64,000 nt of DNA from Trichosporon coremiiforme (lineage: Eukaryota > Basidiomycota > Tremellomycetes > Trichosporonales > Trichosporonaceae): NCBI GenBank assembly GCA_039545355.1, contig BCJJ01000036.1, positions 1 through 64,000 on the forward strand. The letters are read 5' to 3'. The stretch's first letter is position 1; every line of letters starts with the position of its first letter. A program made the position numbers and the translations under genes. Positions 20,201-30,890 of the stretch are shown here, piece by piece. A model generated the notes under the pieces. That model had not been told where the DNA came from. It worked only from the letters and a program-made list of their open reading frames with translations, and searched no databases.

Positions 20201-22187
20201 AGAGTAGAGGCAGAGCGACCATCTCTTTGAGCTGGTTGATGTGATTGTCGAGGCCACCCACACGATCAAAGGTGACGTTAACGTCAACACCGAGAGGGTC
20301 GGCGTCAGCCATGTTCGACTTTGGGTTCACGCGTCCAAAGTTTGGAACGTCGGATGGGCCTGCAGCTCGGCCAGGCATACCGGACGGACCACCGACAGTG
20401 CCGGCACCACCGGCGGCGGCTGCACCTCCACCTGCGCCCAAGGCGGGAAGATCCATGTCAGAGTCCGACGAGTCGGGGTCTCCCATGGCCTGTGCAAAGT
20501 CCTTACCCTTGAGTGACCAGGGTAAGGTCTTGCCACTGACTGCCGCGCCAAAATTGGCGGCGCCAGCGCCGGGGAAGCCACCTCCGCGTCGGGCGCCACC
20601 CGGCCTTGAGGCAGCGGCGATGGCGTTGTTCATGATTTCCGCCGCTTGAATCTCGGCGGAAATGTCCATCGGTGGCAGCTCGTAGTTTGGACGCGATCCG
20701 CGCTTGCGTAAAGTCCGTTTGGCTCCATAGGAGTCGTCCGAATCCATAGCTCGGGTCGACCGGGTCGCTCTGACAGATGACCGGGTAGCACGACGAGTCG
20801 GGCGGCGGCGAGGGGGTGAATCATCGAGGAAGTTGTCGTCATCCTGCTCTTCATAGTCGTCCACTACCTCGTCGGGGCTCTCGGGTTCTGAGGATTGGTC
20901 CGATTCTGTTGGAGCAAATGATTCGGCGTCGGCGGACGAGTGGCGTTGACGCGACGGCTGCCTATTCCTCTTAGGAGCAGGCGTGTCTTCAGGCGCCGTG
21001 TCGAGTACAGGTCCCTCAGTTCCATTGACCGGTTCATCGTCGTCAGGGTCTACGATGCGACGGCGCGCCTTCCGTGTGGCTACTTCCTGGATAACCGGGC
21101 TGGTATCCAGCATGTTGTTCTCAAAGTCATCGTCATCGGCATAGCGTTCAGGGACCTTGCTTGACCTAGATGAGCGGCGAGTAGGTTCAGCAACGGGCGG
21201 CGCCGGCGCAGAGGGTTCGTAATCAGCCTCGCCGTCGGCATCCTCGTCTTCGTCCTCTTCCACCACCGTGCGGCGAGTAGCTCGTCGACCAGTTCGCGTC
21301 GGTCGATTCACAACCGGTGGTTCAGGTTCGTCTTCGTCCTCGCCGTCGTCCTCTTCCTCGGGCTCCTCCTGGAAGTCCCCATCGTCCTCATCTTCATTGT
21401 AGTTGACCTGTTTAGCGGCTCTACCACGCCGAGGGCGGTCAGCAACAGGAGTCATGGCCTCTTCCTTGACTCCCTTCCGCGAGCGCGAGGGCATGTCGCC
21501 GCCGGGGTTGAGGCGAAGGATGATCTTCTTCGGGTTGGACAGAGTGGCTGTTGGAGGAGAGTCAGCCGCCAATTGAGGCTGCTCCGTCGGGACAGGTTCG
21601 AGAGGGGATACCGATGCCAGAGGCTGAGTGGGTACCTGCTGCTGTTGCTGTTGCTGCTGCGGCTGGTGCTGTTGAAATTGTGCGGGGTAGGCAGCCTGCG
21701 CTGGCCAAGACTGAGCCTGCTGATCGAAAGTTGGCGGCAGTCCTGGACCAGAAAATGAGTGAGGGGCAGACTCGTAGGCAGGGGTGATAGGGTTGCCGTA
21801 GCCGTCGACGCGAGCGGGCTGGTGAACTAGTTGTTGGTGATTAGTGGCTTGATCGTAGTACGGAGGTTGGTTGACTTGGCTCAGGTAAGGCACGTGAGCG
21901 GAGCCGGAGGGTAGTTGATGATGATCAACGACGCCGTTAGGGACCTGATATGACGCCGAGTGATGGAAGCCCTGCTGGTAGGGAAGGGGTTGGCCGGCGA
22001 GATGGGGAGGGAAGCCTTGGTTGGGATGGAAGTCGGGGTGGTGTTGAGGAGAGGGTCCAGGGTAGTAAGTGCCCGAGGATTGACTACCGATGCCGATACC
22101 GTGAGGAGGGTTCGGAGAGGGATGCGAGTGAGGGTGATGAGGGTGGTTGTAATCAGGCTCGGGCGGACCCCGTGGAGTGCCCGACAT
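17299..22187 (-). CDS. YTA7: Yta7/ATAD2-type chromatin AAA ATPase with divergent bromodomain
   Basis: This is a nuclear histone-chaperone ATPase (Abo1/ATAD2/Yta7 family). I chose the ATG at 22187 (MSGTPRGPPEPDY); the frame is open further upstream but carries no family sequence. The N-terminal about 550 residues are low-complexity: Pro/His-rich, a poly-Gln run near 21650, then acidic and Arg-rich blocks. The first AAA domain is intact: VGGLDNHINQLKEMVALPLL, GPPGTGKT (about residue 690), [34 protein letters not shown]. The second AAA domain has a degenerate Walker A (GEAGMGQTYL, Lys replaced by Gln), probably inactive as usual in this family. The bromodomain is broken up: MLFVSFSSLIAEFMRKY, then about 110 Ala/Thr/Val-rich residues, then IDIIQRKLVKHKYFTPDEVL. 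A 36-nt in-frame intron at 19247-19212 is likely. The tail ends DREEEYE. Confidence 0.93.
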
Positions 22188-23852
22188 GGAAGGGCGCCTT
22201 TGGGGGCGCGGGGGGGACAAGAAGAGCGGCAACGATGCGTGTGAGGGGGAAGGCTCGTTGTCGTCGTGAAAGGTGGTGCGCCCTGTTGGTCGTGAGAGGG
22301 TGATGCGCGTTTCAACTCGGACGTCGAGGTCGTTTCTGCAGTGGAAGCAGTCTACGTGCTGGTTACGGGTCGGGTCACCAACGGGCCAACGTGACGTGAC
22401 TGACAAACCAGCCAGCCAGCCAGCTTCGACAGCCGCCCACGCACTTTTGGTCCCGCTTCCTGCTGACAGCCACCACTGCGCCCGGTTTGATTCCGTTGAA
22501 GCTTCCTCCACCTCAGACCGAGCTGCGCTGCACAGAGAGACGTCCACTCGACCAGTGAGTGCATTATGCCCACGTCGAGCGCGACACGTCGACCGACATA
22601 CCTATAGATGAGCTTCTCTGTCAATCGTACACCTTGCGTAGATATCAGTGTCAACGTCAATACCAAGGCGGAATAGCGCATCGCGAGTTTTGAGCGGGAT
22701 GAGCGAGCGAGCATGGAGGTGATGACGAGCAGGTGGAGAGGATGACAAGCGTGCGAAGTGGGCAGTGAGAAGAGGAGTGAATGCAACATGGAACGAACAA
22801 CGGTGTGGACACTGGCAGCGAGGGTCGAGGGTTGAGGGAAGGCGGTATCGGGAGCTGGGCGGGGTAGGATTGACCAGCCAGAGTTTAGATGGTCGCGTGC
22901 CCATGACCGGGCCGCCCGACTTTCGGACTAGGGAACTCGAGCGAGCTGCGATGCAAGCAAGCATGACGCAAAGGCTTTGCACTCTCGACGGTCCAACGGG
23001 CACGACCGAGTACAGAAACTTTGCTCTCCGGACTTGGACCCGAGAACAGATAGACCTCGATCAGGACACGGAAATTGGGGGAGCATCACCACCGGACCAG
23101 CACTGCGATGTCTACCTGTTCGCGCTGCTGGGCCATGCTGGGCCCTGTGCCTGTGCAATTACCAAGCGTGATCGTAGTTCGATGGACAGGAGAGGAAGAA
23201 TGGTGGAGGTAGAATAGGGAGGCGAACCAGTGATTGACTTGCTGCGTTACGGCCTATTGCGCACCTCCTTGACCGTCCGCGTTTAACTACGCATAATTGA
23301 GTTCATATTGAAGCCGGATGCTGCCCTAGCAGGGGGGCAAACGAAGGCCAGCAGAGCGGTGAAGAGGAGCAGGGCTCAATGAGCTGGTCTTGTTCGGTCG
23401 TTGCCACTGGACTGTCAGAGCTGATGCCACTGCTGAGACGCCGACGACTGACGAGCTGACGGTGGTACAGTGGGCACCTCTGCATCTTCGAAATCGCGGC
23501 TCGTCCGCACCCGAGCCTTTCGAGCCTTTCGAGCCTATCGAGCTAACCCTTGGACCTTGATCTTGCAAAGCCCTGTCAGGTCCCTGCCCTTAGCTATGCG
23601 ACCCTCTCCCCTCCACTCATCATTCGCTTCCCTTCAGCTCAGCATGCCATGCCTCAGACCCTGTACCCCTCAATCTGCCTTACGCCGGATCGCCATCCCA
23701 CCACTCATCCACCTTCCTCCACCCGGGGCGCTCTCACCAGATTAGCGTGATTTCGCCAGACTCAGACTCACCTCCTCCATGTCTCTCCATTGCCACCTCT
23801 GACATCCCGAGTCACTCTCAACACAGTACATCTCCTTTTCCCTCAACACTCC
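22188..23852. promoter_or_regulatory. Divergent intergenic region between Yta7 and SPRY genes
   Basis: These 1.67 kb separate two divergent start codons. Several open frames of 60-150 codons occur on both strands (for example 22765-23217), but none has recognisable protein character. Short direct repeats of CGAGCCTTT lie near 23520. The first about 400 bp upstream of Yta7 remain open in its frame, so an upstream start cannot be fully excluded. Confidence 0.5.
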
Positions 23853-26669
23853 ATGTCGGCGCCAGTGCAAGACGATCTGCCTGCGCGCCGCACACACCGC
23901 AACGTCGATCCCGGACCCAGCAACCCCTCCCACCCGGGTCCGACTAACCCTCCCGCCACCGACGATGCCTGGGCGGCTGAGGACGTCGACGTACCCGACG
24001 GCCTGAGCGAACTGTTCACAACGCTTCCTCCCCCATTCTCAACCTCCCGGTCCGGTTCTTCGTCCCGCAGAGAGGCCTCAGGGAACGAGGGTGGCGCCAC
24101 GTCGATTCTTGCGTCGTCTTCCTCCACCCCTATCGCAACACCAGCAACACCCTCTGAACAGCAGCTCACCCTTGATGCTCTTCTTGGGCCGCCAGCCCGC
24201 TTGCCACATCGACGAACCCAATTCCAAACACGGCGCACGTCCACTTGGCGCGATTCGAACGCTTCGTCGGCTTTGGGAATGAGCTTCCCAAACGGCAGGA
24301 TCGGCGATCAGCCGCAAACCTCCAGTGATCGCGAGCACACACGAGATAGCGACGAGTCTGCCTGGAGCGGCTTGGCGACAGCACGGGCCTACTACGATTC
24401 CAGATCAAGAATGAGTGCGGGCCAGTTTGCTCGTCTGGAGACACTTACCGACCTCATTGACCGTAACCGCCACCAGCCTGGGAGATCGTCCGGGGAGCGC
24501 GCACCTGTTCGCGCACGCTTGCCACCTGGACCGCGCACTGATTCACAAGGTGGACCCAGCAGCACCTTGTTTAACTCTCTTGTTCGCCCAGTTCCGACCA
24601 CCTCGACGTCCGCGGCCACAGCGACAGCGACCGCGAGCGGTCCTGGCTCGAGCAGCACGAACGAACGAATGGCCACAACGGTCTTGCGGCGCCGCAATGG
24701 CGACGGCATGCGCTGGGAGAACCGCACAGCTTACAGTTTTGATCCTTCGGACATTGCGCCTCCGGGAGGAGCCGACGATCACATCTGGGACATTCTCGGC
24801 GATCCCGACTCTGACGACGACATGTGGGGCATCTATCGCATGGGAGAAGGCGACGACGTAGACGGCTGGGGAGACCCACCAGAAGGTGGAGCGTCGCTGA
24901 GCCGTGGGCGAAACAACAGGCGCAGATCAAGGCATGAGGACGACTCGATGAGCATTGACTTCACCCCCGGAAGATTCCAGCCAACGAACACTTCGTCAGA
25001 AGGTTCGCCAATCGTCGTCGGGCGACGGCGGCGTCGGTCCGCCGGGACGGTGCCGCTCAAAGATGCGAATGACATGGCGAACAAGAAGCGCAAGTGCACC
25101 ACCCCCACACTGCCTCCGGCGCGGCCAGCCTATTTGCGCTACACCTCCCTGCCTGAAACAAGCGAACTTCCGAACGACTTCATGGAACCCACCCGCAGCT
25201 CGCATCTCGAGGTCACCTACGATGGAGACCGACCGATCGTCACCTTTGGTGAGCAGCACCGGGACCAGCTGCAAGACAGCGAGAGCGACGCCTGCGCGCT
25301 GCGCGCGAACCACAGCATACCCACCGGCATTGGCGTTCACTACTATGAAGTGGAGGTTCTCGATGCGGGACGACTGCGCTATGTCTCAGTTGGCTGGATG
25401 TCGGCCACGTCTTCGCTTAACAGGCTAGTAGGCTGGGACCGAGGAACGTGGGGCTTCCACTGCGACGACGGAAATTCATTCGCGGGGCAGAACCATGGCA
25501 ATGAGTTCACGGAGCCATGGGGCTCCGGCGACATTGTCGGTGTCGGCATCGATTTCTCGACTGGCCGTGCTTTCTTTACACGAAACGGCTCTCTCATCGG
25601 CAACGCCTTTGCGGACCTGCCGCAGCACCTCTTCCCGGCGGTGGGGATGCGAAGTCCTCGAGAGAGCGTGCGTGTCAACTTTGCCGGGCCGTTCGTGTAC
25701 GACGTCGATATGCACGTCGCCGAGATTGCGGAGCGCGTGCGTGCCCAGCACGTCCCCGAGCGGTGGCGGTTCAGCGTGCCGGCACCGGAGACGCGCATCC
25801 CGAAGCTCGCCGGCGTGTCCCGGCCACCACCACCAGCAGATAGCACAATCTTCCCGCGCGGCGCGAGCGGCGACAGCGTCCTAAGCAGTGGCTCCGGCAG
25901 TGTCTACCTCGCGATGCACGGCAAGGCGAAGGGTAAGGCTTCGATTTCCGCCGTCAACGGTCTGCCGCAAGATAGTCCGCTGCGGGACCCCGCCTTCCGC
26001 GCCGAGACGGCCTTCGTGCTTGACCACCTGCAGCAGAACGGCCACGGGCGCGCCCTTTCGCTGCTGAAAGACGCGATGACGAAGCGGGGCTGGGTGCGTC
26101 CCTCGCCTTCCTCCGATGGTAAAGGAGCCCAGGACCTCGCAACCTTCCTGGGTGGCTTCCGCGAGGGCCGCATCGACCGCGCCCTCATTCCGCCCCTCTT
26201 CGGCACACTCGAGCAGCGCCTCTCGGTGCACGAACTCGCCCAGGCTGCCGCAGCCGCGGCCGCGGCAGAGGAAGGCGAAATGGCCGACGAGGCGGATACG
26301 CGTGCGATAGAACTCGGGCGCGAGCTGCGCGCTCGCCAGAGGGAAGAACGCTGGGGAGAAGCGGAGGTTGAGCTGCTTGGTCACGCGGCCGCGCTGCTTG
26401 CGGGTCGCAACGCTGTGGCCGAGGCGGCGCTCGCGGCGGCACGCGCAGTGGATGTCACTGCGATCGACCGCACCATTCGCGCCGACCTGGGCCTGCGTCC
26501 TCGGTCCGCATTATCCTTAGCTGTCGCGCAGATGCGCCTCATCACGGACAAGCTGGGCGAGGCAGGCGACGGCGAGGCGCCCTTCCTTGGCGTCGACCGA
26601 CTTCTCCCCAGTACCTCCGCCCAGACCGATGCCGGCGAGGCTGCGAGCAGGGCCATTGCCACGGATTAG
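23853..26669 (+). CDS. SPRY-LisH domain protein (RanBPM/Gid1-like)
   Basis: This is probably a scaffold of the RanBP9/10-Gid1 type, which acts in GID/CTLH ubiquitin ligase complexes; that role is inferred from the domains. It is one long exon. I prefer the ATG at 23853 (MSAPVQDD); an in-frame ATG at 23790 has weaker sequence. Residues 1-440 are disordered, Ser/Arg/Pro-rich with acidic patches (DPDSDDDMWG). SPRY spans about residues 450-620: GIGVHYYEVEVLDAG, VSVGWMSA, GWDRGTWGFHCDDG, GDIVGVGIDFSTGRAFFTRNG and LFPAVGM. A LisH/CTLH-like helix pair follows at about 720 (ETAFVLDHLQQNGHGRALSL), then an Ala/Glu-rich helical C-terminus (CRA-like) to TAG 26669. At about 939 residues it is much longer than yeast Gid1 cores, so it may be a distinct SPRY family. 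Confidence 0.85.
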   Translation: MSAPVQDDLPARRTHRNVDPGPSNPSHPGPTNPPATDDAWAAEDVDVPDGLSELFTTLPPPFSTSRSGSSSRREASGNEGGATSILASSSSTPIATPATPSEQQLTLDALLGPPARLPHRRTQFQTRRTSTWRDSNASSALGMSFPNGRIGDQPQTSSDREHTRDSDESAWSGLATARAYYDSRSRMSAGQFARLETLTDLIDRNRHQPGRSSGERAPVRARLPPGPRTDSQGGPSSTLFNSLVRPVPTTSTSAATATATASGPGSSSTNERMATTVLRRRNGDGMRWENRTAYSFDPSDIAPPGGADDHIWDILGDPDSDDDMWGIYRMGEGDDVDGWGDPPEGGASLSRGRNNRRRSRHEDDSMSIDFTPGRFQPTNTSSEGSPIVVGRRRRRSAGTVPLKDANDMANKKRKCTTPTLPPARPAYLRYTSLPETSELPNDFMEPTRSSHLEVTYDGDRPIVTFGEQHRDQLQDSESDACALRANHSIPTGIGVHYYEVEVLDAGRLRYVSVGWMSATSSLNRLVGWDRGTWGFHCDDGNSFAGQNHGNEFTEPWGSGDIVGVGIDFSTGRAFFTRNGSLIGNAFADLPQHLFPAVGMRSPRESVRVNFAGPFVYDVDMHVAEIAERVRAQHVPERWRFSVPAPETRIPKLAGVSRPPPPADSTIFPRGASGDSVLSSGSGSVYLAMHGKAKGKASISAVNGLPQDSPLRDPAFRAETAFVLDHLQQNGHGRALSLLKDAMTKRGWVRPSPSSDGKGAQDLATFLGGFREGRIDRALIPPLFGTLEQRLSVHELAQAAAAAAAAEEGEMADEADTRAIELGRELRARQREERWGEAEVELLGHAAALLAGRNAVAEAALAAARAVDVTAIDRTIRADLGLRPRSALSLAVAQMRLITDKLGEAGDGEAPFLGVDRLLPSTSAQTDAGEAASRAIATD

Positions 26670-27081
26670 CCGCTCTGTACACCTACTCTACTTGTACATA
26701 TGTATGATACTGTCACTTTTGCTGCTCCAGTTGCGTGCGCTGCATGGTTTCCAAGGAGAGAACAAGTTTACATGCCGACAATCCAAACTAGTCTATAGGG
26801 GTACGTGGGGCGGAGCGAGCGCGCGCTCAACGCCGTGAGAAGCGAAAGAAGGTGACACATGATGGTCCGTGGGAGTCTATGTCTATAGGTTGGGGGTCGC
26901 CCCGAGGGGGCGGTGGGCGTGAGGATTCGTGAGCGTCATAATTATATGATTCTCAAGGCTGTCGGCCGAGGGCTGTGTGGTCGCACTCGCGGCGCTGCTG
27001 GCTGCTGCTGCGAGCTGTCGGACGCAAGGTGCGACTCGCGGTCGAGGGGAGGGCGCGGACACCCGCGCGTTCGCAGCGGGC
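26670..27081. other. Gap between convergent genes
   Basis: These 412 bp between two 3' ends contain a purine-rich stretch near 26880-26920. No gene is seen; it must hold two polyadenylation regions. Confidence 0.5.
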
Positions 27082-27570
27082 TTAATGCCTCATCGGCTCG
27101 TACGTTGCGTACTTCGGGGGCTCGTACGTGGGCTCAAACTTTGTCTGGTCGTACTCATACGGTGTCGGGGTGGGGTGCATGTCGTTCATGGGGAGGTAGG
27201 CGTTGCGCGTACCGCCGGGCACGTCGTGGTAGTGATGAACCTCCTTCGTGCGGCTGCCGCCGCCACAGCCCGAGCAGCAGCAGGAGCAGCAGTTGCACGT
27301 CGCGCACTTGAGGCATCCGACGCAGCACGAGATGAGGCCGATGATGACGAGGCCGACGACGACGGCGACGACAATGATCGTGATCTTGGCCCACTTGGGC
27401 AGCTTGTCCCACCCCTTCTTGTAGTCGCCATTCTTGATGTCCTTGCTGCCGTCGCTGATCGCGTTGTAGTCGTCCACTACCCCGTCGACTGTGCTTCCGA
27501 CGTCGCGGGGGACGGCAAGCGCAAGTGCCGTTTCGGCACAGACGACAGCCCAGACGAGAGCCGACACCAT
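27082..27570 (-). CDS. Small single-pass membrane protein with cysteine cluster
   Basis: This is an unknown 162-residue protein, one exon. The ATG at 27570 starts a hydrophobic signal peptide (MVSALVWAVVCAETALALA) likely cleaved before VPRD. A short extracellular segment follows (DGVVDDYNAISDGSKDIKNG), then one strong transmembrane helix (ITIIVVAVVVGLVIIGLI). Directly after the helix are eleven cysteines in about 25 residues (SCCVGCLKCATCNCC..., then CCC and C), a good candidate for palmitoylation or metal binding. The tail is rich in Tyr, Pro and His (HHYHDVP, PTYEPPKYATYEPMRH). The topology is predicted from sequence; the function is not known. The layout recalls small fungal plasma-membrane or eisosome-linked proteins, but I cannot assign it. 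Confidence 0.8.
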   Translation of the reverse strand: MVSALVWAVVCAETALALAVPRDVGSTVDGVVDDYNAISDGSKDIKNGDYKKGWDKLPKWAKITIIVVAVVVGLVIIGLISCCVGCLKCATCNCCSCCCSGCGGGSRTKEVHHYHDVPGGTRNAYLPMNDMHPTPTPYEYDQTKFEPTYEPPKYATYEPMRH

Positions 27571-30099
27571 TGTTCAGTTAACTTCGGGTTGCGATAGGAG
27601 GAGGTGGGAGGCGGTGCGAGCTGTTAGCTTCGAGTGAAGGTATAGTGGCAAGGAGCAAGGAGACAGTCGCGACGCCGAGTGATATGTGCTGTTTGCGGTT
27701 GGTGGCGAAAGCGCGAGCGTGAGAGTGAGTGTTGCGAGTGTGACGAAGCGGAGTGGAGTCGATAACGCAGTGGACCGCTGACGAAGACGAGATGGGAGAA
27801 AGGAGAACAGCATGCCATGTCACGAGCCGTGTGGTTTATAACGCGTGAGAGGAGTGAGCGCCAGTGAGCGTTCCCCTCACGTTTCCCTCACGCACATCAG
27901 ATGCGGAGGGTTCTTGGCACTAGCACTGCCTGAGCTGCCTGGCTACCTAGTGCCTGCACCGCAGCTGCTGACTGCTGTGCGCGTCCTTGCTCGCGATAGG
28001 CCGGAGACAGGGACAGACGCCCCGTTCCATGTATCTCGGATCGGGGGTGCTCACGCGTCGTCTGGCCAGCTCGCAGCAGCCGGTTGACGGCTGACGGCGC
28101 ACGGCGCACGGGCAAAGGGGTGAGGAGGACAGGTCGCGCGAGGATGATTCTTTTGCACAGGAAGGGCCGAGAGACAGAGAGACAGAACAAGGGGTTGAAG
28201 AGGGATCGGATCAGGGGCGCCCCCGCCCAATGTACCGGTCGCGGGTGTACTGGTCGATGGGCGGGCACTGGAGCGCGGGGCCGCAGAGACTTAAAAGTTC
28301 CACGCGCCGGGTGGCCACAGTGGGTACGCTGGGAGGTGCACAGCCCTGACGTGCCTGTGGTCCAAGGAAGCTGCGCCTGCAGCGCATCGGCATCTCGGCC
28401 CTGAATGACCCTGGCGTTCGCGGGGCCGTCACCGAGCCGTCCTTGGCTCCAGTGCCCAGATCTGCACAGTGTGCCGAGCGAAAAGAACGCTTGGCCCCTT
28501 GATCCTGCATCTTGCGTGTCGTTGGCATGCACTGCGACCTGAACGCCTGAACGCCTGAACGCCTGTCCTCCTTCCGCATGCTTAAGAGCGTCAAGGATGG
28601 CTAGGATCGAGGGAACCCACCGAACACATGTCCACCAGACCGAGATCATGCGCTTGCGTACAGCTGAGGGATGAAGAGGACCAGCACTGTTACGATTAGA
28701 TTTTAAGTGGAAGTAGACGATTTGCATAGAGTTACACCGTCGCTAGACAACGACACAGGTGGAGGGGTCATGGCCGCTGCCCGCTGCCTGCTGCCTTTGA
28801 ATGTCTCTGCCTCCTGGGTTGCTGGGTAGTCACGCACCTATAACTTGTCTGTCCATAGAGCGCATGCCCTGTATGGCAGACTGCGTTGGACGTGTTTCGC
28901 CATGGCGGGGTTATCGACCGGGATCCTGTGATCACACATCGTGTGTGGCAGTAGGCTGCACCCAGTCCCACCGCACACTCGTATTTGACTGTTTGAGTCG
29001 CGAACATTCTTCCACTTCGTCCCTCCACAGCGACCCCGTTCCTGTATGCCCGAAGACGAGCCTGGCTTTCTTTGTCGGTTCCGTTTGCAAGGATACATGC
29101 GGATCCGAAGACCGAGGACCCTCCGGCCCCCTTGAGTGGCACACATTCACTGTTGCCGAGGGGATCCTTTTCTGCGCGAAATCGCAGGTCTCGAGGCAAC
29201 TGTGCTGAGGTGACTCGGGAACTCGGAAGAGAGACCCGCTAGAGAATTGGGCAATTGGTGGACGAGAGCGGGAAATGGAATCGGCTGCACATGGTACCAT
29301 CTGTCGCGGCTTTGCTCCGCCCCTCGGCATGCTGCTTCACTGCAGGACCGCAGCTGTTCGAGGCCAGCACAAGCATGATGGCTGGACGCACACACCGAGG
29401 AAAATGGCGCATCTCCGACATGGGAAGGCTTGCGCCGCAATCTGGGTGACACTCTGGAAGTTTAGGTGCTTTTGTAACGGTCTGCAGTGCCAAACTCGTG
29501 CGCTGTAGGAAAAGACCTCTCCCATCAAAGGGCGATGACTGCCGCCCAGGCGCTGGTCTTCCGCAATGTCATTCTACAGAAGTGATTGCTCGCTTTACTG
29601 CTTGCTCTACCTTTGTAGGACCTGGGTCCTAAATAACGGGGAAGCTTGTGCTAAACCGTCTGTGGTTATGCTCAATCTGCGTATGTGGCAGTCGTTGTAA
29701 GATCATTCGGCTACCATACGGGGAACATGGCTATGGCTGTACTCCAATATGACGACCTTAACGAGCCCCGTAGCCAGTGTGCCATAGACTGGTAACAGGA
29801 GTCGTGCTGCAGATGGCAAAACCGTCTCCGGGAGCGAACGACATAACAACGTCGAGGACATGGTCGCTCTCTTCCCATCGGTCCTCTCTGCAAACAAGGC
29901 AGCGTCTCTGGCAACTCTGGCCACTCTGGCAACTGTATCTCGCACACAGGACACACACGGTCTACATTCCTCCAGCACCCCTATGGTAGCGCTCGACCAG
30001 TTTGGGGAACGTTGTGATACGCCAAGCTCGTGGGTCAAGGGCGAAGGAGTTCAAGTGCGGACATGGCTGGGCGGGCTATACGGGGAGGTCCCCTCACCG
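27571..30099. other. Gene-poor intergenic stretch
   Basis: In 2.5 kb I find no convincing gene. Open frames up to about 276 codons exist on the minus strand (27897-28727) but lack domains and overlap other random frames. A 9-base tandem repeat (CTGAACGCC) occurs near 28537-28563. Base composition is lower in GC than the flanking genes. Confidence 0.5.
28537..28566. repeat. Short tandem repeat, 9-nt unit CTGAACGCC
   Basis: Three full copies plus a partial copy of CTGAACGCC lie in tandem in non-coding DNA. It is a simple slippage repeat. Confidence 0.8.
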
Positions 30100-30890
30100 T
30101 CCAATGCACGGCCGGTCGTGTAGATTTCAACCGACACCGATTTCCCGGTTTGCGGATCATACGTGAGAACGTGCCATCGAACCTTTCCACCTCCCCCTCC
30201 AACTCTTCCCGGTGCTGAACCCTGGGATCGTACCGTCCAAGGTCATCGGGATTGAACGGCCACGCTGGTTACGCGAGCCCTCATGTCCACGAGGAGGACA
30301 GCGAGGACATCCATCGCCGTTCGACAGAAGATCTTGACCTCGACAGGCTCAGGAACAATATTCTCCTGGCCAAGCCTAAGCAAACTCCTCCGCGCCAGGT
30401 AGTAGGCGAAGTAGATCAGCCTGTCCGTCTCATCTTGCCACTCTTCCGCCCGGGGGGTTCACGCGGCGGAGGCGCCACTGCGCTCCGTTTCTGCTGATCA
30501 GTATCTCGCATGAGTGCAAGGGGGGGCGACTTACAGCTCGTATGCGCGATCAAGCACTGCGAGTTGGACAGTGTCATAGTCGATCGCGTCCCAGTCCTGG
30601 GCGTCGACGGCGCGGATCCACTCTCCGCTCGCGTGCAGCCCAGAGGATGCGCGCGGTCTTGCGAGTCTTGGCGTCGAAGTACAAGTCCAGCTTCCGGGAC
30701 TCGGTCCGAGGGAAGTGCCCCGCGGAGATGGGCCCACAGTTGTTGCTGCGACGCATAGGGGCGGTGTGAATGGAGTGCAGAGAAGATGAAGTGGCAATCG
30801 TCGAGATGAAGGCAGCTTGTTTAGTGGCACTGACACTTACACGGAATCAAACAGCAGTCAGTCAGTCTTCGACCTCTGGATCTTGTCGCA
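30100..30890 (-). pseudogene. Probable decayed gene of unknown family
   Basis: Protein-like segments follow one another on the minus strand but in different frames. They are LDLYFDAKTRKTARILWAA (about 30640-30700), then SGEWIRAVDAQDWDAIDYDT shifted by one frame without any possible intron between, then a normal-looking donor after DRAYEL. A second shift leads to EEWQDETDRLIYFAYYLARR and SLLRLGQENIVPEPVEVK (about 30330-30440). After a stop comes VRWHVLTYDPQTGKSVSVE with IYTTGRALDG (about 30115-30185). The texture is that of a real protein, broken by at least two frameshifts and a stop. I do not recognise the family. Alternatives are a spliced gene I model wrongly, or sequencing errors (a C-run lies at 30453). 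Confidence 0.4.

Noticed and set aside
22188..22547. Upstream extension of the Yta7 frame to 22547
   Set aside because: The frame is open but the sequence lacks family features; MSGTPRG at 22187 is the more natural start.
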